The notes beneath the pieces were generated by a model. The model had not been told where the DNA came from. It did not search any database and worked only from the letters and a program-made list of their open reading frames with translations. Positions 9,491 to 18,528 of a DNA stretch of 64,000 nt are shown here, one piece after another. The DNA comes from an uncultured Synechococcus sp. (GTDB lineage Bacteria > Cyanobacteriota > Cyanobacteriia > Phormidesmidales > Phormidesmidaceae): NCBI GenBank assembly GCA_937911865.1, contig CALDSK010000051.1, positions 62,001-126,000 on the forward strand, read 5' to 3'. The translations under genes were made by a program, and so were the position numbers. How positions within the stretch are numbered: position 1 is the stretch's first letter; each line of letters starts with the position of its first letter.

Positions 9491-9558
9491 ATCGGAAAGC
9501 CATAGATGGGAAAGCCGGAAGCGCAGCTAGCAAAAGAACAGGCAGCAAAAGAACAGCC
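9486..9558. repeat. Two adjacent 15-bp duplications at the aroQ stop
   Basis: CATAGATCGGAAAGC (9486-9500) is followed by CATAGATGGGAAAGC (9501-9515); the first copy contains the aroQ TAG stop, so the stop itself was duplicated. A second pair, AGCAAAAGAACAGGC (9529-9543) and AGCAAAAGAACAGCC (9544-9558), follows 13 bp later. Confidence 0.9.
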
Positions 9559-9606
9559 AGAGAAAAAGCGGCTAAAATAAGCGTATCCTTTTGTCATTCC
9601 GCTGAT

Positions 9607-10221
9607 ATGGTTGCTGCAAGTCTGGCTAGGCCAACGACTGCCAAGATTAAGTTTTTAAAGACACCGACGTCCGCAGCTTGGGTTGAGCAGGCCATTGCCA
9701 ACATAGATACTATTTTGCTCGACCATGCGCAGTGCGAGCGCAAGGCTGCAGGGACCGCTATTCAGATCATGTCGCGCTATCCATCAAGTGTGGAGCTAGT
9801 GCGTGAGCTGACAGCGATCGCACAAGAAGAGCTCAGTCATTACGACCAAGTCAATAACTGGCTCGATAAGCGAGGTGTGCCCTTGCAACCGGTTTCGCCA
9901 CCGCCCTACGGCGCCAGCCTAAAGAAGTGCGTTCGCCGGCAGGAGCCCGACCGGATGCTAGATCTTTTGCTAGTGTCGGCCTTGATTGAAGCCCGCAGCC
10001 ATGAGCGGTTGGGTTTGCTGAGCGAGCATTGCCCAGATCCGCAGCTGGCGAAGTTTTACCGTTCTCTGATGGCTTCAGAAGCTAGGCACTACGGGAGCTA
10101 TTGGCTGCTAGCAACCACCTATTTTGATGCGGACCTGGTAAACGAGCGGTTAGCTGAGCTAGCTGACCAAGAGAGTGAAATTTTGAGTAAGCTACACGCA
10201 GAGCCCCGCATTCATAGCTAA
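9607..10221 (+). CDS. miaE: MiaE-like tRNA hydroxylase, diiron
   Basis: A ferritin-like, non-heme diiron monooxygenase of the tRNA-(2-methylthio-N6-isopentenyl-A37) hydroxylase family; modifies A37 of tRNAs reading UNN codons. The 204-aa protein has the expected Glu/His iron ligands in successive helices: HAQCERKAAG, AQEELSHYD, LIEARSHERL and SEARHYGSYW. The ATG start at 9607 fits the family. The next gene (GNAT) starts 2 bp after the stop, so the two are probably co-transcribed. Confidence 0.88.
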   Translation: MVAASLARPTTAKIKFLKTPTSAAWVEQAIANIDTILLDHAQCERKAAGTAIQIMSRYPSSVELVRELTAIAQEELSHYDQVNNWLDKRGVPLQPVSPPPYGASLKKCVRRQEPDRMLDLLLVSALIEARSHERLGLLSEHCPDPQLAKFYRSLMASEARHYGSYWLLATTYFDADLVNERLAELADQESEILSKLHAEPRIHS

Positions 10222-10223
10222 AG

Positions 10224-10748
10224 ATGAATATTGCGTTCAAAGACTTTTTGATTCGAGATTGGGTTGTGCGCGATCGCGATGCTGCTGTGGCTGTCGTCAA
10301 AACCGTGCTTGAGGAATATGGCCTTGGCTGGGAATCTGGCTGTTGCGGTGGTAGCGATCAGGATGTTGTAGACGTTGAAAAGTACTACCAACAGGCCTGT
10401 GGCGAATTTTGGGTAGTTGAGCACCACGGCAAAGTGGTCGGCACTGGAGGCTATTTGCCGATCAGTCGCGGTCAGAATGCGGTAGAAATTCGCAAAATGT
10501 ATTTATTACCTGCTGCTCGTGGGCAGGGATTAGGCCGTTTTTTGTTGAGTCAGCTAGAGCTGGCGGCGGCAAGAAGTGGCTTTGCTGAGGTTTGGTTAGA
10601 AACCGCGACGGTCTTGAAAGAAGCGGTCGCTTTGTACGAGAAAAATGGATACCAGGCGGTGAGCGGCGTAGAGACAGAGCGCTGCGACAAGGCATACCGT
10701 AAGGTGCTACCGCCCAGAATACAAAACAGAATGCAAAAGACAAGATAG
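10224..10748 (+). CDS. GNAT family N-acetyltransferase
   Basis: A 174-aa acetyl-CoA-dependent acyltransferase. The acetyl-CoA pyrophosphate-binding motif is seen in MYLLPAARGQGLGRFLL (about residues 93-110), preceded by the VGTGGYLPI strand and followed by EVWLETATVLKEAVALYEKNGY, the standard C-terminal core. The substrate is unknown. It starts 2 bp after miaE, so the two form a likely operon. The small molecule or protein it modifies need not relate to tRNA. Confidence 0.85.
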   Translation: MNIAFKDFLIRDWVVRDRDAAVAVVKTVLEEYGLGWESGCCGGSDQDVVDVEKYYQQACGEFWVVEHHGKVVGTGGYLPISRGQNAVEIRKMYLLPAARGQGLGRFLLSQLELAAARSGFAEVWLETATVLKEAVALYEKNGYQAVSGVETERCDKAYRKVLPPRIQNRMQKTR

Positions 10749-10816
10749 CCGTTGGCGATTGTACTTTTCTAGCAAGCTCCTCATAATAGGTTTGACTTGC
10801 TAAAGGACTCCATGCT

Positions 10817-12310
10817 GTGGCTTCAATCAATGCCTCGCCTACAAAGAATTTCTTTGTGGATATGCTGACCCGAGATATCGATCTCAAAGATGCCATCCTC
10901 GATCTGTTGGATAATTGTATTGATGGCATTCAGCGTACGACGCGCGGAGAAGAGCCTTCTGATATGCCGTACGAAGGCTTTTGGGCCAATATCGAAGTCT
11001 CTGAAACAACCTTTAAAATTGAGGATAACTGTGGTGGCATTCCTCTGGATGTGGCTGAGCGCTACGCCTTCAGGATGGGCAAACCTAAGGGCATTGCTGA
11101 CGATGACGATATCTTCACGATTGGGACCTACGGCATTGGCATGAAGCGGGCCATTTTTAAGATGGGTCGATCCGCGCAGGTTTTTTCTCATACGGACGAT
11201 GACGCTTTTAAGGTGATCATTCAGCCGGACTGGCTGGTCAGCGACGATAGCTGGGACCTGCCAGTAGAAACAATTAAGCGCTCTGAAGACGAGGCGGGAA
11301 CCTCGATCGAAATTTTGGAGCTGCGCAGTGAGGCAGCCCGGCAGCTGGGGTCGGATTCTTTTCAGTCCGATTTAGCCAGCGAAATTGAGGGGTTATACAG
11401 CTACATTTTGGCCAAGGGGTTTGAGATTTTTGTGAACGGTGAGGCGATTGAACCTAGGCCGATTGTGCTGCAATGGGAGGGCTTGAATAAGCTGAAGAAT
11501 CGAGAGACAGAGGCGATTGCCCCTTACCTGTATGAAGCCACCCGCGAAGACGTAGAGATTAAGCTCGCTGTGGGTCTGCGTCGTAAGCTACCGACCCACA
11601 GAGAAGTCGATAGGGCCTCTGAACGCAGCCGAACCAAACGAGATGATGCCGGGTGGACGATCGTCTGCAACGACCGTGTTGTCGTAGCAAACGATAAATC
11701 AATTCTGACCGGCTGGGGAGAATCGGGTATTCCTCGCTATCACCCTCAGTTCATCTCCATCTCGGGGATTGTGCACTTTAAGAGTACAGACGCCCGGCAG
11801 CTGCCGATTACCACCACGAAGCGGGGAATAGATGCTTCGTCTGAGCTGTATTTGTATGTGAAAGAGCGAATGAGAGAAGGCTTGCGGCTATTTACCTCGC
11901 ATACAAACAAATGGAAGCAAGTGACCAAAGCACAGCGTGAGCAGCAAGGTGTCGCCAGTACCCCAAAGAAAAAGCGAATGAAGTTGGAGACGCCTGCGGC
12001 GATGTTTGAGCAGGTAAAGGCAATCGAAGAGACGCCTGCCGCCAAATCTGGTTCAAAATCTAGCCAGAGCAGTCACAAAATTTGGAAGTCTGTGAAGTCT
12101 GACGAGTTTGAAGTAGAAAGGCGCTACATTCCAAATTTGCCTTCACCCCCTGAAATGGCGCAAAGCAAGCGAATTAGCTTCAACAAACCGCTGGAGGAAA
12201 TACAGGCGATCGGTGAGTTTTTGCTAGACGATCCAGACTGCTCTCCCTCAGCTATTGGAGAGGCTTGCTTTCAAACGATTTTAGATCAGGCGATGGATGA
12301 AGAGTATTGA
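10817..12310 (+). CDS. GHKL-type ATPase (HSP90/MutL/MORC-like fold)
   Basis: A 497-aa protein with an N-terminal Bergerat-fold ATPase: N-box DLLDNCIDG (residues 29-38), G1 motif IEDNCGGI (68-75) and G2 motif TYGIGMKRAIFK (104-115). A transducer-like region follows (about 160-360), including a basic stretch. The C-terminal 140 residues are low in conservation-type signals, with Lys/Ser-rich linkers and an acidic end. It lacks histidine-kinase phosphoacceptor features, so it is not a sensor kinase. GTG start at 10817. It faces a UvrD-like helicase gene with only 10 bp between the stop codons. Function unknown; prokaryotic MORC/MutL-like ATPases occur in DNA-handling and defence contexts (family knowledge, not shown here). 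Confidence 0.8.
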   Translation: MASINASPTKNFFVDMLTRDIDLKDAILDLLDNCIDGIQRTTRGEEPSDMPYEGFWANIEVSETTFKIEDNCGGIPLDVAERYAFRMGKPKGIADDDDIFTIGTYGIGMKRAIFKMGRSAQVFSHTDDDAFKVIIQPDWLVSDDSWDLPVETIKRSEDEAGTSIEILELRSEAARQLGSDSFQSDLASEIEGLYSYILAKGFEIFVNGEAIEPRPIVLQWEGLNKLKNRETEAIAPYLYEATREDVEIKLAVGLRRKLPTHREVDRASERSRTKRDDAGWTIVCNDRVVVANDKSILTGWGESGIPRYHPQFISISGIVHFKSTDARQLPITTTKRGIDASSELYLYVKERMREGLRLFTSHTNKWKQVTKAQREQQGVASTPKKKRMKLETPAAMFEQVKAIEETPAAKSGSKSSQSSHKIWKSVKSDEFEVERRYIPNLPSPPEMAQSKRISFNKPLEEIQAIGEFLLDDPDCSPSAIGEACFQTILDQAMDEEY

Positions 12311-12320
12311 CGCTTTAAAC

Positions 12321-14723
12321 TCAGCGAGCCTGCCCCTTCAAGGTCTGAGACAGGGCTCTCAACACGGGCGTCATTTCTCCGACTTGCAGGCCTTCAGGCT
12401 TGCTCCAGGTGAACGGTGCTTGTTTGGCTGCCGACATCCATAGCAGTCGTTTGGCCCGCGTCATAGCCACGTACAGCAGCCGAAACTCCTCAGCGCGCTT
12501 CAAGTTGCTAGCTTGCTGCCAGGCGGTTTCAATATCTGGAATTGGGGCCGGTTTGCGCTCTTGTGCGTAGACCGCGTGGGTATGAGCACGAAGCTGAGCG
12601 CGAGCCACTTCGTTTAATGAGAACTTCCCGAGGAACTCGATTTGCGGCGGAACCCAGCTCTCGCCAGGAATATTGCGCTTGTGTAAAAAGGGTAGATAGA
12701 CGACGTCCCAATCTAGACCTTTAGCCTTGTGCATGGTCATGATGGTCAGCCTGCCAGCCCGTGCATATTGCGATTCGGTTTCTTCGGCTTCTACCGCCCG
12801 AAATCGTTCATTGCCCAGGAGTTCTTGCAGCGCCCCTAGCATGGCTGTTAGGGTACTGTCTTCTAAGGTTTGTTGAGCGATTCGAGCAGCTAGCTTGTCC
12901 GCAGTGGCGAGTTCGCTCTGGTCGTAGCGCAGGGTTAGACCGAGGAAGGGAATTAGATGGTACGCGGGTAGCTCCAGGCGAGCGCGAAGGAGAGAAGCGC
13001 AGTATCTTCTGGCCTGCTGGGCCGCAGGATTTTTAGGTGGTATGTCTAAGGGGCCAGGATAGAGAATTCGCTCTGGATGAGTGGCCAGCGGGTTGAGATC
13101 TTGTGTCGGGATGAGTTGCCGAGAGACCAAGACACGAAGGGCTGCCTTAATGTTATCGGGGGAGTGAGGGCGCTCGATGAACTGAAGCAGGTCGAGCATT
13201 TCTCTGGGGATGTGGGATTTGCGATCGCGCGCACCCACGTCGTAAATTTCAATGCCTTCTGCTTCAAGATCAAACCCTAGCTGCTGCGGATCTTCCAAAA
13301 TCTCACGAATGAATTTGCCTTGACGACCCTCGCGCACCAGCACTGCCATGGTGAGTTCTTTGTCTGTTTTAAAGGCAGCAGTGACTCTTTTAGCCAGCTG
13401 TTTGACGGTTTCAACCGTGGTTTCTGGCCGTACAATTTCTACACCGCCGCCGATCTGAGGCGGATTGGCATCAGGCTGTGGATCACCGGGGGCGACGGGT
13501 TGAATCGTCTGGCTGCGGAAGGGATTGCCAGGGCTGTTTTGGTTGACCCAGCGAAGGGTGACGTTGGCGGCATTCATGATGCGATCGCAGCTTCTCCCAG
13601 CCTGTTCAATCGTAGCGAGCTGACCGATTTCTTGAGTGCGATCGCAAAACTGGTTAAAAAACACCGGATCTGCCGGGGTAAATGTGGAGTTAATTGCCTG
13701 ATTAGGATCGCCCACGCGCACGATATTGAGCGGCTTGCTCGCATCTTCTGGGTCGCCTGCTAACACCTCTAGCAGCTGCGTTTGTAGCGGAGAAGAGTCC
13801 TGCGCTTCATCTTCAAAAATGGCAAATACGCGGCTCTGCCATAGGTGCCGAATAGCGGGCGATTGCAGCGTCTTAAGCGCCGCCAGAATCATGTCATCGT
13901 AATCAATCAAATTCTGTGCGGCTAACAGTGACTGATAGTGGGCGTACAGCCCGGCCGCAATGACTAAAACCGCGTAGTCGGGTGAGCCCTCCGGGGCCCC
14001 TATGACCATCCCTTTTGCAATATCCATCAGCGCATCGGGGAGCAGCCCAGAACTTTTTGCCTCATGGATGACGGTGTGGGCGAGCGCTGGTAAGACTTCG
14101 GTGCGTAGAACGCTCTGCCTACGGAGCCGCTCGGCTTCTTCGCCATCAAAGTCTTTTTGTCCTTCAATTAGCTGCTGATAGGTCAGCGGATTGTCTCCGA
14201 TCCATCTTTCTACGGTGGTGCGGATGAGTCGGTGGCTCTGTGTGGGTGAAATGAGGGTCGTGCCTTCCGAATCTAAGCTAGAGAGATTGATGCCAGAGAC
14301 TTCTGAATGGCGTGTCGCAATATTGAGCGCTAGGCCGTGGAGGGTGTGAACGACAAAGCTATTTTGTGGTAGAGAGAGTGCTTTAAGATGCTGGCGAACT
14401 TTGATCTTGAGATTGGCAGCAGCGGAGCGGGTAAAAGTGACAAGAACGAGCTGTTTGCGCGCGTGAAGCTGGTGTTTGGCGATGGCGATTGCCGCACCTA
14501 CCGCCATGCCAGTTGATTTCCCAGAGCCAGGAACTGCTGATACCGCTAGGGGGCCTAAGTGCCACTGTGCTAGGGCCCGCTGCCCGGGTCGTAAGCTCGC
14601 GGCCAAAGCCCGTAGCTGGGCAGCTACATCTGCTTTTGACTGCTCAATGCCTGATGCTTGAGCCTGATGACTGCTAGATTCAGTCGGCTGATTATCAACT
14701 GATTGGCTTGTCGTAGCGGCCAT
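12321..14723 (-). CDS. UvrD/Rep-family superfamily 1A DNA helicase
   Basis: An 800-aa ATP-dependent 3'-5' helicase. Motifs in order: Walker A AVPGSGKST (residues 63-71), motif Ia TFTRSAAANLK (96-106), motif II FEDEAQDSS (303-311), motif III RVGDPNQAIN, motif V TIMTMHKAKGLDWDVV (about 680-695) and motif VI LLYVAMTRAKRLLW (about 760). The protein ends soon after motif VI and has no C-terminal nuclease, so it is not an AddA/RecB nuclease-helicase. It is likely in DNA repair or in processing with the convergent GHKL ATPase gene. HIP1 octamers within it (e.g. near 13213, 13580) suggest long residence in this genome. Confidence 0.88.
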   Translation of the reverse strand: MAATTSQSVDNQPTESSSHQAQASGIEQSKADVAAQLRALAASLRPGQRALAQWHLGPLAVSAVPGSGKSTGMAVGAAIAIAKHQLHARKQLVLVTFTRSAAANLKIKVRQHLKALSLPQNSFVVHTLHGLALNIATRHSEVSGINLSSLDSEGTTLISPTQSHRLIRTTVERWIGDNPLTYQQLIEGQKDFDGEEAERLRRQSVLRTEVLPALAHTVIHEAKSSGLLPDALMDIAKGMVIGAPEGSPDYAVLVIAAGLYAHYQSLLAAQNLIDYDDMILAALKTLQSPAIRHLWQSRVFAIFEDEAQDSSPLQTQLLEVLAGDPEDASKPLNIVRVGDPNQAINSTFTPADPVFFNQFCDRTQEIGQLATIEQAGRSCDRIMNAANVTLRWVNQNSPGNPFRSQTIQPVAPGDPQPDANPPQIGGGVEIVRPETTVETVKQLAKRVTAAFKTDKELTMAVLVREGRQGKFIREILEDPQQLGFDLEAEGIEIYDVGARDRKSHIPREMLDLLQFIERPHSPDNIKAALRVLVSRQLIPTQDLNPLATHPERILYPGPLDIPPKNPAAQQARRYCASLLRARLELPAYHLIPFLGLTLRYDQSELATADKLAARIAQQTLEDSTLTAMLGALQELLGNERFRAVEAEETESQYARAGRLTIMTMHKAKGLDWDVVYLPFLHKRNIPGESWVPPQIEFLGKFSLNEVARAQLRAHTHAVYAQERKPAPIPDIETAWQQASNLKRAEEFRLLYVAMTRAKRLLWMSAAKQAPFTWSKPEGLQVGEMTPVLRALSQTLKGQAR

Positions 14724-14853
14724 AGCATTTCATCAAACAAGAGGTAAGCGCTACTTGAGTAAACGCTACGAAATGGTACAAACGAACGCATTTCGCACAA
14801 GGTAAGCTAATTGTATCGTAAACAGCTGATGCGCTTAGGTCATACTCATATTT

Positions 14854-15111
14854 CTATGGAGCGTAGGCCACGAGTGACAGCTTGCCTGTTGGCCGTGATT
14901 TTTCGGTAGAAGCCGCTGTGATGATGTGACTGTTCTGTGGACTTTGTTGTGTTCGATCGCCTACTTCATCTCCCTTTTCGCACTCTTCATAAACAATCCC
15001 AATCGACGTATCGCTTGCTGGACGCCATTCTTGCCAATCCTTAATTTCTTGAACGTAGGGGATTTTGTCTAGCGTGCTTCCTGATTTGTAACAAATGGGT
15101 AAGCTATTCAT
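14854..15111 (-). CDS. Uncertain 85-aa hypothetical protein
   Basis: An open frame upstream of the helicase gene on the same strand, starting at an ATG at 15111 (a TTG four codons earlier is possible). The middle (KIPYVQEIKDWQEWRPASDT, then GIVYEECEKGDEVGD) has protein-like composition, but the C-terminal third is Ser/Thr-rich and unstructured. No clear ribosome-binding site and no recognised domain. It may be a real small gene or a decayed fragment. Confidence 0.3.
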   Translation of the reverse strand: MNSLPICYKSGSTLDKIPYVQEIKDWQEWRPASDTSIGIVYEECEKGDEVGDRTQQSPQNSHIITAASTEKSRPTGKLSLVAYAP

Positions 15112-15175
15112 GGAACAGGTCAATTTTTCTTGATGCGTCTAATGTTTGCTTAAAAAAGCTCCGCCGTTGTAACTG

Positions 15176-15212
15176 TCCCAATTCCTGATGATAGAAGGGG
15201 TTGGGCTTTTTA
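15176..15212 (+). terminator. Weak terminator-like hairpin without an obvious gene
   Basis: A 9-10 bp stem (15176-15185 with 15197-15206, two G-T pairs) is followed by a run of five T. No plus-strand gene precedes it, so either it is chance or it ends a short unannotated transcript in the 14724-15407 intergenic region. Confidence 0.3.
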
Positions 15213-15407
15213 CTCTATTCACAGGGATAAGCTTCGCCTGAAACTTTTTGGTCGGATCAAATTCTGTCTGGTGACACTGACACCAAGCGTTTGATAATGT
15301 GCCTAAAATAGCTCATAAGGTGTGCCGTTTAGCCTCTTTACTTCGAACCGCTGGCAACGAATCGGAAAAGGCTATCCCAATCTAACTACCAGGGAACAAG
15401 AGCAGCT

Positions 15408-17876
15408 GTGATTCAGGAATTTGGGATATCTATCACTGCCGTCGGTGGCGATCAGTACCTCGTGCGCACAGAAAATGTGGAAACGGGCGTGCCGCATGCA
15501 GAAGAAAGAGTCCATTGGCCAGTTGCTGATTGGCTTGTGCAAACCAAAGCGTTGATGCACGATCCGCTGTTAGGACTTTTACAAGGTCAGCAAAATCGTA
15601 CAATTCCTGTGCGTGCAGGCACGCGCCGTCTCTCCATTGTCGGAGAAGAGACGCCTGAGCTCGCCACGCTGGTGCAATTAGGCCAAACCCTGCACAATCA
15701 GCTTTTCAGAGGTCAGCTACACGACAGCTGGGTCACCGCCCAGGGGGTCGCCCGTAACCGCCAGGACTTACTCCGACTCAGAATAGGGATTAAAGATGCT
15801 CACCTACAGCAGCTACCCTGGGAAGCTCTGCATGCTGGCCCTAGACCGCTCGCAACGGGAACAGACGTCATTTTCTCCCGGTATATTCTCAACCGACCTC
15901 AAGCACATTCGATAGTACAAGCAAAGACGAATGGCGCTCCTCAGGTGCTTCGCATTTTGATGGTGATTGCTGCGCCCAACGATCAAGAGCGACTAGAGCT
16001 AAAACAAGAGGCTCACCATCTACAGTCAGAGCTGCATCCTGAAGCTATAGAGTTCAACGACACACTTATTGATGTTCAGCTCAAGATACTGGAGCAGCCT
16101 GGCCGCTCCGAGCTAACACAAGAGCTGGAGCGAGGTAATTATCAGGTTTTGCACTACGCTGGCCACAGCAATTTGGGCAACGCTGGGGGAGATCTTTATT
16201 TAGTAAGTCGTCAAACTGGCCTGACGGAGCGGCTCAGCGGTGAAGATTTAGCTGGGTTGTTGGTTAACAACGGAATTAAACTGGCTGTCTTTAACTCTTG
16301 TCGAGGGGGCTATAGCGCTACTTCTGATCAGGGTTGGCAAGAGCGAAACCTAGCCCAAGCTCTGGTAAACCGAGGACTGCCTGGTGTGATTGCTATGAGC
16401 GAGCGCATCCCTGACGATGTGGCTATTAGCTTTACGCAGTTACTCTATCGCAACCTTAAAAAAGGTCTGTCTATCGACCTAAGCCTCAACCGGACCCGAC
16501 AGGGACTGATCTCAGCTTACGGTTCTCATCAGTTTTACTGGGCGCTGCCGACGCTCTACATGCATCCTTCGTTCGATGGTTATTTGGTCAGAGCCTCGGG
16601 AGATCTTGAAAACTCTCGCGTCCTTGATTCCGCGAACGATCCTTTTGGCGATATGTTTGCCGAGCCTGGCCTCGCTGAGATTGACCTGCCGCCTCGACCA
16701 GAATCCTCCACAGCTAAAGCGCTGGCTCAATCGATTGAACCAGCGACTGACCAGAGCGCGGAAGTGGGTGCAGCACTCTCTGTGACACGTTCAAACTTGG
16801 ATGATACAGACCCTGTGAATGATCAAGATTTAGTTAAAAGTAACGATGTGGGTGCAACAAACACCGTCGTCGACCCCACATCAGCGTCCCCCAATCCGGT
16901 GGATATAGACGGAGAGCTGAGCGTGCCCGACGATATAGAAACGCCTGAAGGTTTCTATGGTGAACCAGTGGCAACGCCTGCTGTGCCTACGCTAGATAAG
17001 GCCGAAAAGAAGGCAACGCCTGATGAAGTAGTGCCAGAGCTGGTGGGTGAGCGATTGACCCGCAGCCATACGCTGCATACCAAGCTTTTGACTGGTCCTA
17101 GCATTGCAACGATAGCGTTGGTTGCTATGTTGGGCGTGACGACAGTGGGCTGGTTACGCAGAGAACCTACGCCACCCTCGGTTGTGACGCCATCATCAGA
17201 GATAACAGGCGATTTGGGGCTGCCTGCTCAGATAGAAATTTCGCTTAACCAGGGCGATTTGGATGCGGCAGCTATTTCAGCCAAGCAGCTGATTGACCAA
17301 GGTGAATTTGAGGCCGCTATCTCCGCGTTAAATACGGCTGATGACGAGCAAATGGAAGATGTCGTTGTTGCCTTTTTCCGAGGCCGAGCCCAGTGGGGGT
17401 TAGCGAAACAGGGGAGTGCTGACTATTCGGCTGACGATGCAATGCGTTCTTGGACGACCGCACTCGATAGCGAGTCGGACTGGATGGAAATTGTCATGGC
17501 ACTGGGGTTTGCTCAATATGAGATTGGCCGTGAACAGCTGGCGCTAGAGGCTTGGGAAAAGGCGGTTGATCTGGCTAATAAGCAGCCAGATGCTGAGGGT
17601 GCTTACTTTTCAGAGAAGCTGTATGGGGACTATGTCTTAAATGCTAAGGCTGGGGTTGCGATGTCAGCACTGGCACTTTCTAAAATTGAGGCAGATCCTG
17701 CTGAGCGCAACCAGCTGATAGAAAAAGCGTCGCTGGCTTACCGTGAGGTCATGACTGAGGCTGCGTCTGAGTTTGGCTCGAACGCTTTAGGCAGTAACTG
17801 GCTGTGGCTAGGTAGTGCGATCGCCGATTGGGAAGACACCAAAGAAGAACTTAGTCAGACAGTCGAATTTGAATGA
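15408..17876 (+). CDS. Membrane-anchored CHAT-domain (caspase-like) protein
   Basis: An 822-aa protein. Residues about 170-390 are a CHAT peptidase domain of the caspase/separase clan, with catalytic His in VLHYAGHSN (His253) and Cys in VFNSCRGG (Cys298), both intact, so activity is expected. An N-terminal region of about 150 residues is the kind that often precedes CHAT in cyanobacteria. Residues 400-560 are a Ser/Asp/Pro-rich linker. A single transmembrane helix lies at about 563-583, and the C-terminal 230 residues are helical TPR-like repeats. A GTG start at 15408 is used. Target unknown. It is followed by a strong terminator. Confidence 0.88.
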   Translation: MIQEFGISITAVGGDQYLVRTENVETGVPHAEERVHWPVADWLVQTKALMHDPLLGLLQGQQNRTIPVRAGTRRLSIVGEETPELATLVQLGQTLHNQLFRGQLHDSWVTAQGVARNRQDLLRLRIGIKDAHLQQLPWEALHAGPRPLATGTDVIFSRYILNRPQAHSIVQAKTNGAPQVLRILMVIAAPNDQERLELKQEAHHLQSELHPEAIEFNDTLIDVQLKILEQPGRSELTQELERGNYQVLHYAGHSNLGNAGGDLYLVSRQTGLTERLSGEDLAGLLVNNGIKLAVFNSCRGGYSATSDQGWQERNLAQALVNRGLPGVIAMSERIPDDVAISFTQLLYRNLKKGLSIDLSLNRTRQGLISAYGSHQFYWALPTLYMHPSFDGYLVRASGDLENSRVLDSANDPFGDMFAEPGLAEIDLPPRPESSTAKALAQSIEPATDQSAEVGAALSVTRSNLDDTDPVNDQDLVKSNDVGATNTVVDPTSASPNPVDIDGELSVPDDIETPEGFYGEPVATPAVPTLDKAEKKATPDEVVPELVGERLTRSHTLHTKLLTGPSIATIALVAMLGVTTVGWLRREPTPPSVVTPSSEITGDLGLPAQIEISLNQGDLDAAAISAKQLIDQGEFEAAISALNTADDEQMEDVVVAFFRGRAQWGLAKQGSADYSADDAMRSWTTALDSESDWMEIVMALGFAQYEIGREQLALEAWEKAVDLANKQPDAEGAYFSEKLYGDYVLNAKAGVAMSALALSKIEADPAERNQLIEKASLAYREVMTEAASEFGSNALGSNWLWLGSAIADWEDTKEELSQTVEFE

Positions 17877-17927
17877 AGACCTGTTCAAAGGCTCATGCAA
17901 GCTAGCCGTCTGAGCTTCTTGAACGAC

Positions 17928-17975
17928 AAGATAGCCGCCTTTCCCAAAACTTGGAAAAGGCGGCTATCTTACTTT
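17928..17975 (+). terminator. Rho-independent terminator of the CHAT gene
   Basis: A perfect 15-bp inverted repeat (17928-17942 with 17956-17970), extended by CC/GG inside, then ACTTTT. It lies 51 bp after the CHAT gene stop. Confidence 0.85.
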
Positions 17976-18528
17976 TAAGCTTCAATTCACAAAAGCAGTC
18001 GTTTTCGACCTATTGCTTTCAACCTATGGTTTTCAACCTATTGAGCTGGGAGAGCCTGAGCGGTGTCGCCTCAGATTGTGCGTTCTTCATTATGGGTATA
18101 TGCCATGACCCAACAGCGTTCAATATGACGTAATTTTTTGACATGCCAAAACTTTCTGGGATTCACAATCAGCTTGTAGTCTGCCTGTCCAATTGGCTGG
18201 CTCAGATACTGCCATAGTGGAAATTTCGCAGAGGAGATAGCGGGCGTCATAGCGGTGCGTTAGGTAACAGATCAATCAAAAGCCAAGTGATATGCTCACA
18301 TACTAATAATTGGCAATCTGCCCTGTCTTCTCCCTCCGTAAAACTACCTTACTTGATGGATTCTGTACCGTTCTCTCTCTCCACCGTTCTCCTTTTTTTG
18401 CAAGTGCTTTTGCTTACAGACGGAGAGTCAGGTTCTGAGCTGATTTAGGCTGATTATAGGTTGACGATGATTTAAGATTTACCTGCGCCTGCGTCTGCTC
18501 GTTCTTGCTCCTTCTCTTTTTCCACCAT
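17976..18528. other. Intergenic region with no supported gene
   Basis: About 550 bp between the CHAT terminator and the FAD-oxidoreductase gene. It holds an imperfect 13-bp duplication (GCTTTCAACCTAT, GGTTTTCAACCTAT, near 18018-18044) and pyrimidine-rich stretches near 18375-18400. A 60-codon frame at 17951-18133 begins inside the terminator and is rejected. No RNA gene recognised. Confidence 0.4.

Noticed and set aside
12761..13763. Long plus-strand frames inside the helicase gene
   Set aside because: Antisense to an intact 800-codon helicase with all motifs; codon-bias shadows.
17951..18133. 60-codon plus-strand frame
   Set aside because: It starts inside the CHAT-gene terminator and has no ribosome-binding site.
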